From: Dehalococcoidia bacterium
GTDB taxonomy: Bacteria > Chloroflexota > Dehalococcoidia > E44-bin15
Reading direction: 5' to 3'
Length of the DNA: 52,287 bases
Assembly (NCBI GenBank): GCA_030610655.1
Contig: JAUWRG010000006.1
Coordinates: forward strand, 1 to 52,287
In this document: one piece after another, positions 52,091 to 52,287 of the stretch
How the letters are laid out: the number at the start of each line of letters is the position of its first letter
Numbering within the stretch: position 1 is the stretch's first letter
Notes under the pieces: model-generated
Databases searched by the model: none
What the model saw: the letters and a program-made list of their open reading frames with translations, nothing else
What the model was told of the DNA's origin: nothing
Position numbers and translations under genes: made by a program

Positions 52091-52287
52091 ATGATATACG
52101 ATCCACAGAAGCATCATCGCCGTTCTGTTCGACTGAAGGAATATGATTATTCTCAGGTAGGGGCCTATTTCGTGACCATATGCACACACAGCCGCGTATT
52201 GTTCTTCGAGAATGAGGCAATACGCATCATCGCACAACGGTGCTGGTTAGAAATCCCTAATCATTTTCCAACAGTCCAATTAGATGG
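52091..52287 (+). CDS. REP-associated tyrosine transposase (RAYT), partial at window end
   Basis: The frame from ATG 52091 reads MIYDPQKHHRRSVRLKEYDY, then GAYFVTICTHSRVLFFE, the N-terminal block of Y1_Tnp/RAYT proteins that nick and move REP palindromes. The metal His pair, the catalytic Tyr and the rest lie beyond the edge. It is in frame with the HerA-like stub, so a read-through fusion from 51965 is possible. Confidence 0.85.
   Translation, partial: MIYDPQKHHRRSVRLKEYDYSQVGAYFVTICTHSRVLFFENEAIRIIAQRCWLEIPNHFPTVQLD

Overview
The window looks like a bacterial chromosome of about 50% GC, most probably from the Chloroflexota and within or near the Dehalococcoidia. This is inferred from gene content and order, not from a marker-gene tree. 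The pointers are mraZ-rsmH-ftsA-ftsZ-nrdR followed by a B12-dependent (class II) ribonucleotide reductase, no peptidoglycan genes between rsmH and ftsA, several radical SAM enzymes, and many short hairpin-rich intergenic repeats. I found no rRNA, tRNA or CRISPR array.

Layout. 1-2260 is a scarred region: a tail of an unknown gene, a dGTPase-like gene cut short by a broken IS1182-type transposase, then hairpin repeats. 2263-5098 (minus) holds acyl-CoA dehydrogenase, a DUF177/YceD protein, L32 and FabD. 5282-6748 is a decayed IS256-family element with recognisable end repeats. 6909-8540 has an AmrS-type radical SAM gene and a chimeric remnant carrying a copy of part of it. 8433-12446 (minus) has a 1052-residue single-chain restriction-modification enzyme and two small genes. 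12496-19405 is mixed metabolism (two metallo-beta-lactamase-fold proteins, DUF523, a hydrolase, a macro-domain protein, a frameshifted C_GCAxxG_C_C gene, PepA and a P-loop kinase).

19457-35682 is almost all minus strand. It has three tandem DegV genes, a frameshifted YggT gene, ProC, an unknown gene, YggS/PROSC, a B12-binding-type radical SAM protein, two small genes and nrdJ. Next come a four-gene cassette (ImmA/IrrE protease, two XRE-like regulators, a PD-(D/E)XK nuclease), nrdR, ftsZ, ftsA, rsmH and mraZ. Two control regions are legible: paired NrdR boxes over a promoter before nrdR, and 10-bp-phased MraZ boxes over the mraZ promoter. 35862-45819 (plus) is a long housekeeping run: mog/moaB-type gene, trmD, rplS, priA, def, cca, secD, secF, hemW. 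It ends against a convergent histone-deacetylase-family gene.

47618-52287 is accessory: a DUF3467-like protein, NurA nuclease, a TPR-like protein, a decayed copy of the nurA 3' end, a TIR-like protein, a small acidic protein, and a stub of what looks like HerA joined in frame to a REP-associated (RAYT) transposase gene. Two attC-like hairpins sit directly after stop codons here, giving the stretch a gene-cassette look. The observations most worth following are the nuclease/XRE/ImmA cassette inside the NrdR-controlled nrdR-nrdJ unit, the cassette-like TIR/NurA/HerA region, and SecD with a surface-protein-like beta domain inserted in its extracytoplasmic part.
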